Assembly (NCBI GenBank): GCA_910576915.1
Contig: CAJTJT010000007.1
Location: forward strand, 1-64,000
Direction of reading: 5' to 3'
DNA: 64,000 nt
Origin: an uncultured Elusimicrobiales bacterium
GTDB taxonomy: Bacteria; Elusimicrobiota; Elusimicrobia; Elusimicrobiales; Elusimicrobiaceae
Shown: one piece after another, positions 17,594-24,184 of the stretch
How positions within the stretch are numbered: position 1 is the stretch's first letter
Layout of the letters: each line of letters begins with the position of its first letter
Translations under genes and position numbers: made by a program
Notes under the pieces: generated by a model
What the model was told of the DNA's origin: nothing
What the model saw: only the letters and a program-made list of their open reading frames with translations
The model's database searches: none

Positions 17594-17812
17594 TAACGAC
17601 TGTTGGTAACTAACGGTTTACGCATACGGAGCAAAACAGAAAGTTTTGCTCCGTATGTCTTTTAAGGGCCAACAATTTGTTAAATTCTGTTATCTTGCGC
17701 GTCCCTCGGCCTTGACGTGCCATTCAGGCACGCCTATGCGGCCGACTAGCCCGCACAATCTAAGGCGAATTTAACAAATCAGGCAATCTTCTATTGTGTT
17801 ATTCTGCTCTCA
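17594..17812 (+). repeat. Intergenic long-hairpin repeat, copy downstream of tuf
   Basis: A composite intergenic element. It starts directly after the stop with AACGACTGTTGGTAA, contains the tuf terminator hairpin, then GGCCAACAATTTG, and then a second long inverted repeat whose arms ATTTGTTAAATT (17675-17686) and AATTTAACAAAT (17768-17779) are perfectly complementary. It ends in the motif AATCTTCTATTGTGTTATTC. The start and end motifs recur downstream of gcvPB (55380-55549) and rlmI (61089-61381), while the arms have different sequences. Confidence 0.65.
17623..17663 (+). terminator. Intrinsic terminator of tuf
   Basis: CATACGGAGCAAAAC at 17623-17637 and its exact complement at 17643-17657 form a 15-bp stem with loop AGAAA, followed by TCTTTT. 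It closes the long rplJ-to-tuf transcription unit. Confidence 0.85.
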
Positions 17813-17828
17813 CGGCATACTATATAAA

Positions 17829-17956
17829 GTCATCCCGAGGTGTTTGGCGGCCCGCAGGGTCTCGGGATCTACCGCTTTATTTTGTCGTCATTCCGGCCGT
17901 GGAGCCGGAATCCAGAATAGGAGTCGTTTCCTCGTTGCCGTCATCCTGAACGGACG
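17829..17956. repeat. Cluster of three REP-like palindromic units
   Basis: Three units each begin with GTCAT followed by a C/T-rich word: GTCATCCCGAGG at 17829, GTCATTCCGGCC at 17887 and GTCATCCTGAAC near 17939. The first pairs ATCCCGAG (17832-17839) with CTCGGGAT (17861-17868). The second pairs ATTCCGGC (17890-17897) with GCCGGAAT (17904-17911). Such GTCAT-headed palindromes are typical of dispersed intergenic repeats. No coding signal is seen. Confidence 0.55.
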
Positions 17957-17985
17957 CTTTTTCCGCTTGGCGTCACCCCATAAGG

Positions 17986-18094
17986 TATAATATGAGGCCA
18001 GTTATAAGGTGTAGAATTTGGACGTTATTAAATTGTCGGAGAGGCGAGTTTAATGCACGAACCGCAAAGGATATCTCTTTGCGGTTCGTTTTTT
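17986..18094 (+). ncRNA. Candidate small RNA with own promoter and terminator
   Basis: A perfect TATAAT (17986-17991) follows the repeat cluster, with a poor -35 box (TTCCGC or TTGGCG at sub-optimal spacing). About 65 bases later lies a strong intrinsic terminator (18058-18094), with no protein gene between them. The predicted transcript, roughly 17998-18094, is about 97 bases and includes GGAGAGGCGAG. The terminator has its T run on the plus strand only, so it does not serve the minus-strand pilin. I do not recognise the RNA family; it may also be an orphan fragment. Confidence 0.3.
18058..18094 (+). terminator. Strong intrinsic terminator with no upstream gene
   Basis: CGAACCGCAAAG (18058-18069) pairs perfectly with CTTTGCGGTTCG (18077-18088), followed by six T. 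Plus-strand orientation; there is no plus-strand protein gene between tuf's terminator and here. Confidence 0.8.
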
Positions 18095-18112
18095 ATCAGC
18101 GTATATACTGTT

Positions 18113-18625
18113 TTAAATTTCCCCGTCGCTATATGTCCATCCTTGGCCTTGTAACGATTTACAAATCTGGCGGCCGAAATCGTTTAATTGGGTAATACAT
18201 TGATGTCGCCATCCTTGGTCATCTCTGGAAGAATATAGAGTATACCAGTTGGCAGAATCTGTATTTTTATCGGCTTGAATGTCACAAGCTATACTCCAGC
18301 AAGAGCCACTGTAAATGAAATTTTTGGTTTCATAATAAAATTCTCCGTCATTATCAAAGCTGCCGCCGCTGAGTTCTGTAGCGTTTGCTAGGTCTTTATA
18401 TTTTACAGATCCACTGGGAAACCCGCCGTTTTCCAATAAATACAAATCAATGTTATCCTGCATTGTTTTGATATTGCTGAGGGCTTCTGATAAGCGTGCT
18501 TTTTCTACCGCTTTGGTGTATTGGGGTAGCGCCACGGCGGATAAAATTCCGATGATGAGTACCACTACCAAGAGTTCAATTAACGTAAATCCCCGTCCGG
18601 GGGCGGATGTATAGCTGTTGTTCAT
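18113..18625 (-). CDS. Type IV pilin / pseudopilin-like protein
   Basis: A 170-residue protein with the class III prepilin signature: a short leader (MNNSYTSAPGRG) and then FTLIELLVVVLIIGIL, where PilD-type peptidase would cut after Gly12 and methylate Phe13. The hydrophobic helix continues as SAVALPQYTKAVEKARLSEA, followed by a variable globular domain with Cys pairs and a C-terminal ICKSLQG. The frame extends 42 codons upstream but the ATG at 18623-18625 with AAGGAG is clearly the start. One of three such genes in this window, all on the minus strand. Upstream lies the structured element 18642-18852. Major pilin or minor pseudopilin cannot be told apart here. Confidence 0.85.
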   Translation of the reverse strand: MNNSYTSAPGRGFTLIELLVVVLIIGILSAVALPQYTKAVEKARLSEALSNIKTMQDNIDLYLLENGGFPSGSVKYKDLANATELSGGSFDNDGEFYYETKNFIYSGSCWSIACDIQADKNTDSANWYTLYSSRDDQGWRHQCITQLNDFGRQICKSLQGQGWTYSDGEI

Positions 18626-18641
18626 AAAGGCTCCTTTTGTC

Positions 18642-18852
18642 TTTGGAACCCAAACAAAAACGGCTGTCCATATTGCGCCAGAGCAAGTGCCGCAAATATA
18701 AACAGCCGTAGTCTGCCGCCACGCGGGCGGCAAACATTCGGCACAAAACAAAGGGGTTATAAGGCCCTTTATCTTGCGCCTCTAATCGGCTGTTTTTGGA
18801 CTTGCTCTGGATTACATTTGTAATGCCGCCGCGTTCTGCACGCGGTTCCAAA
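18642..18852 (-). promoter_or_regulatory. Large multi-stem element upstream of pilin, copy 1
   Basis: About 211 bases that fold into nested helices, given in plus coordinates. Outer stem: TTTGGAACC (18642-18650) with GGTTCCAAA (18844-18852). Next: CCAGAGCAAGT (18678-18688) with ACTTGCTCTGG (18800-18810). Next: AAACAGCCG (18700-18708) with CGGCTGTTT (18787-18795). The latter encloses two hairpins: GTCTGCCGCC (18711-18720) with GGCGGCAAAC (18726-18735), and GGCACAAAACAAAGG (18740-18754) with CCTTTATCTTGCGCC (18766-18780). The same arrangement recurs at 50724-50924 upstream of another pilin with compensatory base changes. It ends 16 bases before the pilin start, so it would be its 5' leader RNA, or a DNA recombination structure. 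Confidence 0.6.
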
Positions 18853-18892
18853 AACAGGTAAAATTGTGTACTACGGTTCTATTATAATAAAT

Positions 18893-18920
18893 TTGGCGGG
18901 GATATAGAATTTGATATAAT
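18893..18920 (+). promoter_or_regulatory. Promoter of the Cys-rich lipoprotein pair
   Basis: TTGGCG at 18893-18898 and TATAAT at 18915-18920 with a 16-base spacer. The GGAGG binding site at about 18934 and the ATG at 18947 follow. On the opposite strand a TATAAT at 18886-18881 could serve the pilin, making this a divergent promoter region. Confidence 0.55.
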
Positions 18921-18946
18921 ATTCAATATAACGGAGGAACCAAAAC

Positions 18947-19309
18947 ATGAATATCAAAGTATTGGGACTATTGGGCGCGGCCGTATTGTTCGCCGGATGC
19001 GCCAAAACGGTAGAAGTGAAAACTCCCGTTAACTTGAAATCTAAAAATTACGCCGAAGCCCTGCAGTCGGCCGATAAGTCCTGCAAAGTGGACGAAGACT
19101 GCACGTCTGTTAACAAAGGCTGCTGCATGTGCGCCGGTAAAGAAGCGGTGAATAAAGAAGCCGCCGCCGCGCTCCAGCCGTTTTTTATGAAAGAATGTGA
19201 ACGCGCCGCGTGCACTTTGCAAATGTGCTACGTGGATATTGAAACGTCCTGCCAAAACGGGACCTGCGTGGGTACGCCTAAACCGTATAAAAATTATTTC
19301 GTAAAATAG
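18947..19309 (+). CDS. Cys-rich lipoprotein, first of a tandem pair
   Basis: A 120-residue predicted lipoprotein. A signal peptide ends in the lipobox LFAGC with Cys18 as the lipidated residue. The mature part carries ten further Cys in the pattern SADKSCKVDEDCTSVNKGCC, then MC, EC, AC, MC, SC and a final NGTCVG. The same ten-Cys layout is kept in the next gene although most other residues differ, so a disulfide-bonded fold is likely. I do not recognise a named family. It has a GGAGG site and a good promoter, and its stop is 9 bases before the next start. Confidence 0.7.
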   Translation: MNIKVLGLLGAAVLFAGCAKTVEVKTPVNLKSKNYAEALQSADKSCKVDEDCTSVNKGCCMCAGKEAVNKEAAAALQPFFMKECERAACTLQMCYVDIETSCQNGTCVGTPKPYKNYFVK

Positions 19310-19318
19310 GGGAATAGA

Positions 19319-19657
19319 ATGAAAAAAGTATTATTTTTGACTGTTTGCGCCGCCGTGTTGGCCGCCTGTGCCTCCGCTCCGAAATCCGTGGGCATCAACG
19401 CCAAACCCAAAGCGCTGACGAAAGCGATTTTAAAAGCCGACAAAGCTTGCACCGCGGACGCGGACTGCGTGGCTGTGCAGAAAGGCTGCTGCATGTGCGA
19501 CGGATACCAAGCCGTCAGCCAAAAAGGTGCGGAAACGGTCAAAGCCGCGTTTGACAAAGCGTGCTATCACGCTCCCTGCACGCGCGAAATGTGCCGCGTA
19601 CAAATTGCGCCCAAATGCGTAAACAATGTTTGCACGGGCGAGAGCTTCCGCGATTAA
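19319..19657 (+). CDS. Cys-rich lipoprotein, second of a tandem pair
   Basis: A 112-residue paralogue of the preceding lipoprotein, with lipobox LAAC (Cys17) and the same ten-Cys array: KADKACTADADCVAVQKGCC, MC, AC, PC, MC, KC and NNVCTG. The pair looks like a tandem duplication that has diverged outside the Cys framework. It sits in the same operon and ends at the bidirectional terminator 19676-19710. Function unknown; a periplasmic or outer-membrane structural or inhibitor role is only a guess. Confidence 0.7.
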   Translation: MKKVLFLTVCAAVLAACASAPKSVGINAKPKALTKAILKADKACTADADCVAVQKGCCMCDGYQAVSQKGAETVKAAFDKACYHAPCTREMCRVQIAPKCVNNVCTGESFRD

Positions 19658-19675
19658 TCTTTAAAAGGTTAAAAT

Positions 19676-19710
19676 AAAACGCCGGACCCGAAATTGGGTC
19701 CGGCGTTTTT
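19676..19710. terminator. Bidirectional intrinsic terminator
   Basis: AACGCCGGACCC (19678-19689) pairs with GGGTCCGGCGTT (19696-19707) around a GAAATT loop, with T on the right and A on the left, so it can end both the lipoprotein operon (plus) and apt (minus). Confidence 0.85.
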
Positions 19711-19723
19711 GCGTTTAGACGGG

Positions 19724-20263
19724 TTATAATATCTCTTTAAGCGGCAAATTTTTTAATTCGGGGTTATCGTCCCGCATGGTTTGCAGGCTTTTAACGGACG
19801 TTAAATGTACCGCCAGCAAGATTTCTTTGCCTTTGGCCGCCATCGCTTTACGAACCGCCGCCAGCGTCTGCCCGGTGGCCAAAATATCATCAATATAGAT
19901 AAAGTTCGGGAAGGATAAAAGCAGTTCTTCGTCCACTTCCATATCGTAGCTGTCATACTCGTTGGTAATGCGGAAGCGGTAGGGTTTGTTCGGAATCTTG
20001 CCTTTTTTGCGGATGGGCAAAAACGGCAGCCCCAAACGGTAGGCCACAGGCGCGGCAAAGAAGAAACCGCGCGATTCCGGCGTGATAATAGCCGTTTTGC
20101 TTAGGAGGTCCGGCGGCAGCGTCTGCTGAACCGTTTGGCACATTTTGTCGATTACTTGGGTAAAGTATTCGGGCTCGGCCAGCAGGGTGTTAATATCAAT
20201 AAATTGTACATTGGGGGTGGGATAGTCTTTAATAATGCGCAGGCTGTAATTGATGGCGGGCAT
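19724..20263 (-). CDS. apt: Adenine phosphoribosyltransferase
   Basis: A 179-residue APRT that converts adenine and PRPP to AMP in purine salvage. The family blocks are clear: ITPESRGFFFAAPVAYRLG, then PIRKKGKIP, an acidic YDSYDMEVDEE loop, and the PRPP-binding motif FIYIDDILATGQT. Length is normal for APRT. The ATG has an AAGGAG site. It is a single gene on the minus strand, divergent from the S10 ribosomal cluster. Confidence 0.9.
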   Translation of the reverse strand: MPAINYSLRIIKDYPTPNVQFIDINTLLAEPEYFTQVIDKMCQTVQQTLPPDLLSKTAIITPESRGFFFAAPVAYRLGLPFLPIRKKGKIPNKPYRFRITNEYDSYDMEVDEELLLSFPNFIYIDDILATGQTLAAVRKAMAAKGKEILLAVHLTSVKSLQTMRDDNPELKNLPLKEIL

Positions 20264-20564
20264 AAAATCTCCTTCAAAAACGGAATTTGCAAGTGTTTGC
20301 GGGCCCCGACGGGATTCCCTTTACAATACAATACAGATTTTATACAATATATTCAAGCGAATTTTAGGTGCTTTGCAATGAAAGCGAAACGGTGAAAAAC
20401 GCAAGTAAATTGTATAGCGCAAAAGCCCGCTAATTTAGTATAATAAAATGTACTGAATTGGAAGCAAAGGCGGAAAATTCCTGACCGGCTCGTCGAGAAA
20501 GGCGACCCGGAGCGGGGATTTCTGCCGAATAATTTTTTGTAAAAAACATTTAAGGAAACTAAAC
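20264..20564 (+). promoter_or_regulatory. apt-rpsJ spacer with S10 operon promoter and leader
   Basis: This divergent spacer holds a TATAAT at 20439-20444, without a clear -35 box, as the likely start of the ribosomal cluster. A leader stem follows: GGCGGAAA at 20469 pairs with the region ending TTTCTGCC at 20526. Inside it, CCGG and GTCG on the left pair with CGAC and CCGG on the right (about 20486-20510). The S10 operon is feedback-controlled through its leader (by L4 in E. coli), so an autoregulatory role is plausible but inferred. Confidence 0.4.
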
Positions 20565-20909
20565 ATGGCAGAAAAAACAGAAAAAAAGGCTAAAGTATTA
20601 AGCCAAGAAAGAATCCGCATCAAATTGCGTTCTTACGACCATCGCATGTTGGACGCCTCTGTTTCCCGCATTGTGGAAACGGCCCAAAAAACCGGCGCCA
20701 TCGTGGCGGGTCCTGTTCTTCTCCCGGTCCGGATTAAGAAGTACACCGTGCTTCGCTCTCCCCATACCGATAAAAAGAGCAGAGAACAGTTTGAAATGCG
20801 CATTCACAAAAGACTCATTGACCTCAAAAGCCCCACCTCTAAGACCGTCGACGAACTCATGAAACTGGATTTGCCGGCCGGTGTAGATGTGGCTATCAAA
20901 AGCAACTAA
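20565..20909 (+). CDS. rpsJ: 30S ribosomal protein S10
   Basis: A 114-residue S10, a 30S head protein that also joins NusB in antitermination. The core from IRIKLRSYDHRMLDASV onward is canonical, and the N-terminus has a short Lys/Glu-rich extension (MAEKTEKKAKVLSQER). First gene of the S10-spc-alpha block, with an AAGGAAAC site. Confidence 0.96.
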   Translation: MAEKTEKKAKVLSQERIRIKLRSYDHRMLDASVSRIVETAQKTGAIVAGPVLLPVRIKKYTVLRSPHTDKKSREQFEMRIHKRLIDLKSPTSKTVDELMKLDLPAGVDVAIKSN

Positions 20910-20926
20910 TAGGAAACTGAACTGAT

Positions 20927-21718
20927 ATGACAGAAGAACTCAACCAAGCTGCTGGTGCCCAAGAGGCAACCCCCGTTGCTGAAGCGGCCAAAGCAGAAAC
21001 TGTCAAAGAAGCTCCCGAAACTTTTCGCTTTGTAATCGGCGAAAAAATCGGCATGACTCAGCTCTTTGATGAAAAAGGCAATCTTCATGGCGTGTCCGTA
21101 GTAAAAGCGGGCCCGTGCAAGGTTGTGCGTGTCAGAACCCAGGAAAAAGACGGCTACAACGCCGTTTGCGTGGGTTTTGGCGAAGTGAAAGAAAGCAAAC
21201 TCAACAAACCTGAACTCGGTTATTTCAAAAAAGCCAACGTCGCTCCGGTCAGACACATGAAGGAATGCCGTGTCGCGGACGTAAACGGTTTCGAAATCGG
21301 TCAAGTCATTTCACTCGAAAAAATCTTCAAACCCGGCGACTATGTGGACGTGCAGGGTAAAATCAAAGGCCACGGCTTTGCCGGCGGTATGAAACGCCAC
21401 GGCTTTGCCGGCCAGCCCGATTCCCACGGTCAGTCCGACAGATCCCGCGCTCCGGGTTCTTTGGGCTCCCGCCGCTCTTTGGGTAAAGTGCTCTCCGGCC
21501 AGCGCATGGCTGGTCACTATGGCACCACCACCCACACCGTAGCCAAAATTGAAGTTATCAAAGTGGACAACGAAAACGGACTTATCTTCCTGAAAGGTTC
21601 CGTCCCTGGCGCCAAAGGCTCCATCGTGTCCGTCTTGGAAACTTCCAAATACAAAAAACACTATGTGGCGCCGCAGCAGCAGAAAGTTTCTGCCTCTAAA
21701 GCCGCCAACAAGAAGTAA
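20927..21718 (+). CDS. rplC: 50S ribosomal protein L3
   Basis: A 263-residue L3, an early assembly protein that reaches toward the peptidyl transferase centre. The first 35 residues are an extra Ala/Glu-rich stretch before the normal start of the fold (FVIGEKIGMTQLFDEKGN). The central loop (FAGGMKRHGFAGQPDSHGQS) and RAPGSLG are conserved. Second in the S10 operon. Confidence 0.96.
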   Translation: MTEELNQAAGAQEATPVAEAAKAETVKEAPETFRFVIGEKIGMTQLFDEKGNLHGVSVVKAGPCKVVRVRTQEKDGYNAVCVGFGEVKESKLNKPELGYFKKANVAPVRHMKECRVADVNGFEIGQVISLEKIFKPGDYVDVQGKIKGHGFAGGMKRHGFAGQPDSHGQSDRSRAPGSLGSRRSLGKVLSGQRMAGHYGTTTHTVAKIEVIKVDNENGLIFLKGSVPGAKGSIVSVLETSKYKKHYVAPQQQKVSASKAANKK

Positions 21719-21730
21719 GGACTTTGACCC

Positions 21731-22363
21731 ATGGAAACTAAAGTTTTAGATATCAAAGGTAAAGAGAAAGGAACCTGCGCCCTGCCGGACAGCTTGTTCG
21801 CCGTCAAGGCCAACCCCACTTTCTTGCACGAAGTCATCACCGCCTTTTTGGCTAACCAAAGAAGCGGCACCGCCGACGTCAAAACCCGCAGCGAAGTTTC
21901 CGGTACCGGTAAAAAACCGTGGAAACAGAAAGGCACCGGCCGCGCCCGTCAGGGCAGCTTGCGCGCCGTGCAGTTCCGCCACGGCGGTATCGCTTTTGGT
22001 CCTACCCCGCGCTCTTTCCGCCAGGATTTGCCGGCCGCCAAAAGAAGAACCGCGCTCGCGATGGCTTTGTCCACCAAGCTCGCCGAAGGCAACTTGGTTG
22101 TGTTGGAATCTTTAACGCTTAAAGAACCCAAAACCAAAGCTTTCGCCGAAATTATGGACGTCTTGGCCGCCGGCCGCAAACCGCTGGTCATGGATAACTT
22201 TGCCGACGCCAACGCCGCTTTGGCCTGCCGCAACGTTGCGGGTCTTACCCACATCGCTCCGCAGGATGCCAACGCCTACGTGGTGCTCAACAGCTCTAAA
22301 GTTATTTTGACCACGGACGCCGTCGCCAAACTCAGCGACACGTTCGCCAAGGAGGCCAAATAA
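21731..22363 (+). CDS. rplD: 50S ribosomal protein L4
   Basis: A 210-residue L4, which lines the peptide exit tunnel and is the autoregulator of S10 operons in enterobacteria. The tunnel loop (TRSEVSGTGKKPWKQKGTG, then RARQGSLRAVQFRHGG) is conserved. Its stop overlaps the rplW start (ATGA). Confidence 0.96.
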   Translation: METKVLDIKGKEKGTCALPDSLFAVKANPTFLHEVITAFLANQRSGTADVKTRSEVSGTGKKPWKQKGTGRARQGSLRAVQFRHGGIAFGPTPRSFRQDLPAAKRRTALAMALSTKLAEGNLVVLESLTLKEPKTKAFAEIMDVLAAGRKPLVMDNFADANAALACRNVAGLTHIAPQDANAYVVLNSSKVILTTDAVAKLSDTFAKEAK

Positions 22364-22656
22364 TGACCGTTTACACTACGCTTAAAAAGCCCCTTTTAAC
22401 CGAAAAGAGCTTGATTGAACGCGACACCCACAACCGCTACGGTTTTGTGGTTGCCAAAAACGCGTCCAAAGGCGAAATTAAAACCGCGGTGGAAAAAATC
22501 TTCAACGTAACCGTTGTAAAGATTAACACGATTTCCGTCACGGGCAAGACCCATCGTATGGGTCGCTTCGAAGGTAAAAGACCCGATTACAAAAAGGCCT
22601 TTGTTACCTTGAAAGAAGGCGATAAAATCGAAATGGTGGAAGCCGCTTCGAAGTAG
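22363..22656 (+). CDS. rplW: 50S ribosomal protein L23
   Basis: A 97-residue L23, located at the tunnel exit and the docking site for trigger factor and SRP. The start is typical (LKKPLLTEKSLIERDTHNRY), as is the C-terminal GRFEGKRPDYKKAFVTLKEG. It is translationally coupled to rplD by a 1-base overlap. Confidence 0.95.
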   Translation: MTVYTTLKKPLLTEKSLIERDTHNRYGFVVAKNASKGEIKTAVEKIFNVTVVKINTISVTGKTHRMGRFEGKRPDYKKAFVTLKEGDKIEMVEAASK

Positions 22657-22678
22657 CTGAAAGGAGAAACTACTAACT

Positions 22679-23518
22679 ATGCCTATTAAGTCATTTAGAC
22701 CTTACACCCCTTCCCGCAGAACGATTACGGTGTCGGACTACTCCGATATTACCAAAACCACTCCGGAGAAGAGCTTAACCAAAGGTCTGCGCAAAACCGG
22801 CGGCAGAAACAACACCGGTATGATTATGGTCCGCCACATCGGCGGCGGCCACAGACGCGCATACAGACAGATTGATTTCAAACGGGAAAAATACGGCGTG
22901 CCGGCCAAAGTCGTGTCTATCGAATACGACCCGAACCGCAGCGCCCGCATTTGCCTGTTGAACTACGCCGACGGCGAAAAGAGATACATTCTCCATCCGC
23001 TGGGCGTACAAGTGGGCGACGTACTTATGTCCGGTCCGGCCGCAGATATTAAAGTGGGTAACTGCCTTGCTCTTAAAAACATTCCCGAAGGTACTTTTAT
23101 CCACGCCATTGAACTGAAAGTCGGCAAAGGCGCGCAGCTTGCCCGCAGCGCCGGCAGCCAGGCTCAGCTTATGGCCAAAGAATCGGACTATGCCCATATC
23201 AAAATGCCGTCCGGCGAAATCCGCTTGGTGCCCAGCGCCTGCTGCGCCACCATCGGCCAAGTCGGCAATGTGGACCACTCCAACATTGTAATCGGCAACG
23301 CCGGCCGCAACAGACATCGCGGCCAGAGACCTACCGTCCGCGGTAGCGCCATGAACGCTGTCGACCACCCGATGGGCGGCGGCCGCGGTCACGGTAAAGG
23401 CGGCAACATTCCGCGCTCTCCGTGGAACCAGCAGACCCGCGGTCTGAAAACGCGCTCTACCAAAAAAGCGTTTGGCTGGATGATTGTCAGCGACAGAAGA
23501 AAAAACAAGGCTAAGTAA
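22679..23518 (+). CDS. rplB: 50S ribosomal protein L2
   Basis: A 279-residue L2, needed for subunit joining and peptidyl transferase activity. The RGGGHRRAYR-like block, KVGKGAQLARSAGSQAQLMA and the C-terminal HPMGGGRGHGKGGNIPRSPW (containing the conserved functional His) are present. A clear AAAGGAG site precedes the ATG. Confidence 0.97.
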   Translation: MPIKSFRPYTPSRRTITVSDYSDITKTTPEKSLTKGLRKTGGRNNTGMIMVRHIGGGHRRAYRQIDFKREKYGVPAKVVSIEYDPNRSARICLLNYADGEKRYILHPLGVQVGDVLMSGPAADIKVGNCLALKNIPEGTFIHAIELKVGKGAQLARSAGSQAQLMAKESDYAHIKMPSGEIRLVPSACCATIGQVGNVDHSNIVIGNAGRNRHRGQRPTVRGSAMNAVDHPMGGGRGHGKGGNIPRSPWNQQTRGLKTRSTKKAFGWMIVSDRRKNKAK

Positions 23519-23520
23519 TT

Positions 23521-23805
23521 ATGGGAAGATCAACTAAAAAAGGTCCGTTTGTGGATTTAAACCTGTTGGAAAAAGTTCAAGCGATGAACGCTTCCAATGA
23601 AAAGAAACCTATCAAGACGTGGGCAAGAGCCTGCACCATCGTGCCTGAATTTGTGGGACACACGTTCCTCGTGCACAATGGCAGAAAATTTCTTCCCATT
23701 TACGTATCCGAAAGAATGGTAGGCTACAAACTCGGTGAATTCTCTTTCACCCGTTTGTTCAAAGGTCACGGTGGCATGACGAAAGATTCCACCGCCCTGA
23801 AATAA
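23521..23805 (+). CDS. rpsS: 30S ribosomal protein S19
   Basis: A 94-residue S19 of the 30S head. Typical start (MGRSTKKGPFVDLNLLEKV), IVPEFVGHTFLVHNGRKFLP and the C-terminal GEFSFTRLFKGHGG are all present. It begins 2 bases after rplB. Confidence 0.96.
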   Translation: MGRSTKKGPFVDLNLLEKVQAMNASNEKKPIKTWARACTIVPEFVGHTFLVHNGRKFLPIYVSERMVGYKLGEFSFTRLFKGHGGMTKDSTALK

Positions 23806-23821
23806 GAGTTGAGGATTTGAT

Positions 23822-24181
23822 ATGGAAGCTTGTGCAAAAGCTAAATTTCAACGCTATGGCAGCCGCAAGGTGAACCTGGTGCTCGATCAAATCCGCGGTA
23901 AAAACGTGAAAGCGGCGGAAGACGTACTTCCGTTCATCGCCAAACGCACCTCGGATTTGGTGGCCAAAACGCTTCACAGCGCCGCCGCCAACCTGGAAGT
24001 AAAAGCCGGCAAAAAGCTGGATTTCAGCAAAGTCTTCATTAAAGAAGCGTTTGCCAACTTGGGCCCCAGCGGCCACTTGAAAAGAGTGCAGCCCGGCCCG
24101 CAAGGCCGCGCGATGCCCTACAAAAAGAGCATGTGCCACTTGACTGTTATCGTCACCGACGAAAAAAAGGGAGGTCGCTAA
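23822..24181 (+). CDS. rplV: 50S ribosomal protein L22
   Basis: A 119-residue L22, a tunnel-lining protein that contacts all domains of 23S rRNA. SRKVNLVLDQIRGKNVKAA and the beta-hairpin end (KRVQPGPQGRAMPYKKSMCH) match the family; the hairpin tip carries GPQ where many species have RGRA. Confidence 0.95.
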   Translation: MEACAKAKFQRYGSRKVNLVLDQIRGKNVKAAEDVLPFIAKRTSDLVAKTLHSAAANLEVKAGKKLDFSKVFIKEAFANLGPSGHLKRVQPGPQGRAMPYKKSMCHLTVIVTDEKKGGR

Positions 24182-24184
24182 TTT

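Noticed and set aside
18642..18852. Known c-di-GMP riboswitch as explanation for the pilin leader element
   Set aside because: The GGGACGCAAAGCC-type core of GEMM riboswitches is not present, and the helix layout differs.
18642..18852. Integron attC-like cassette site
   Set aside because: Large folded sites next to gene cassettes suggested this, but I could not find the conserved GTTRRRY/RYYYAAC core pair; left only as a broad alternative under the finding.
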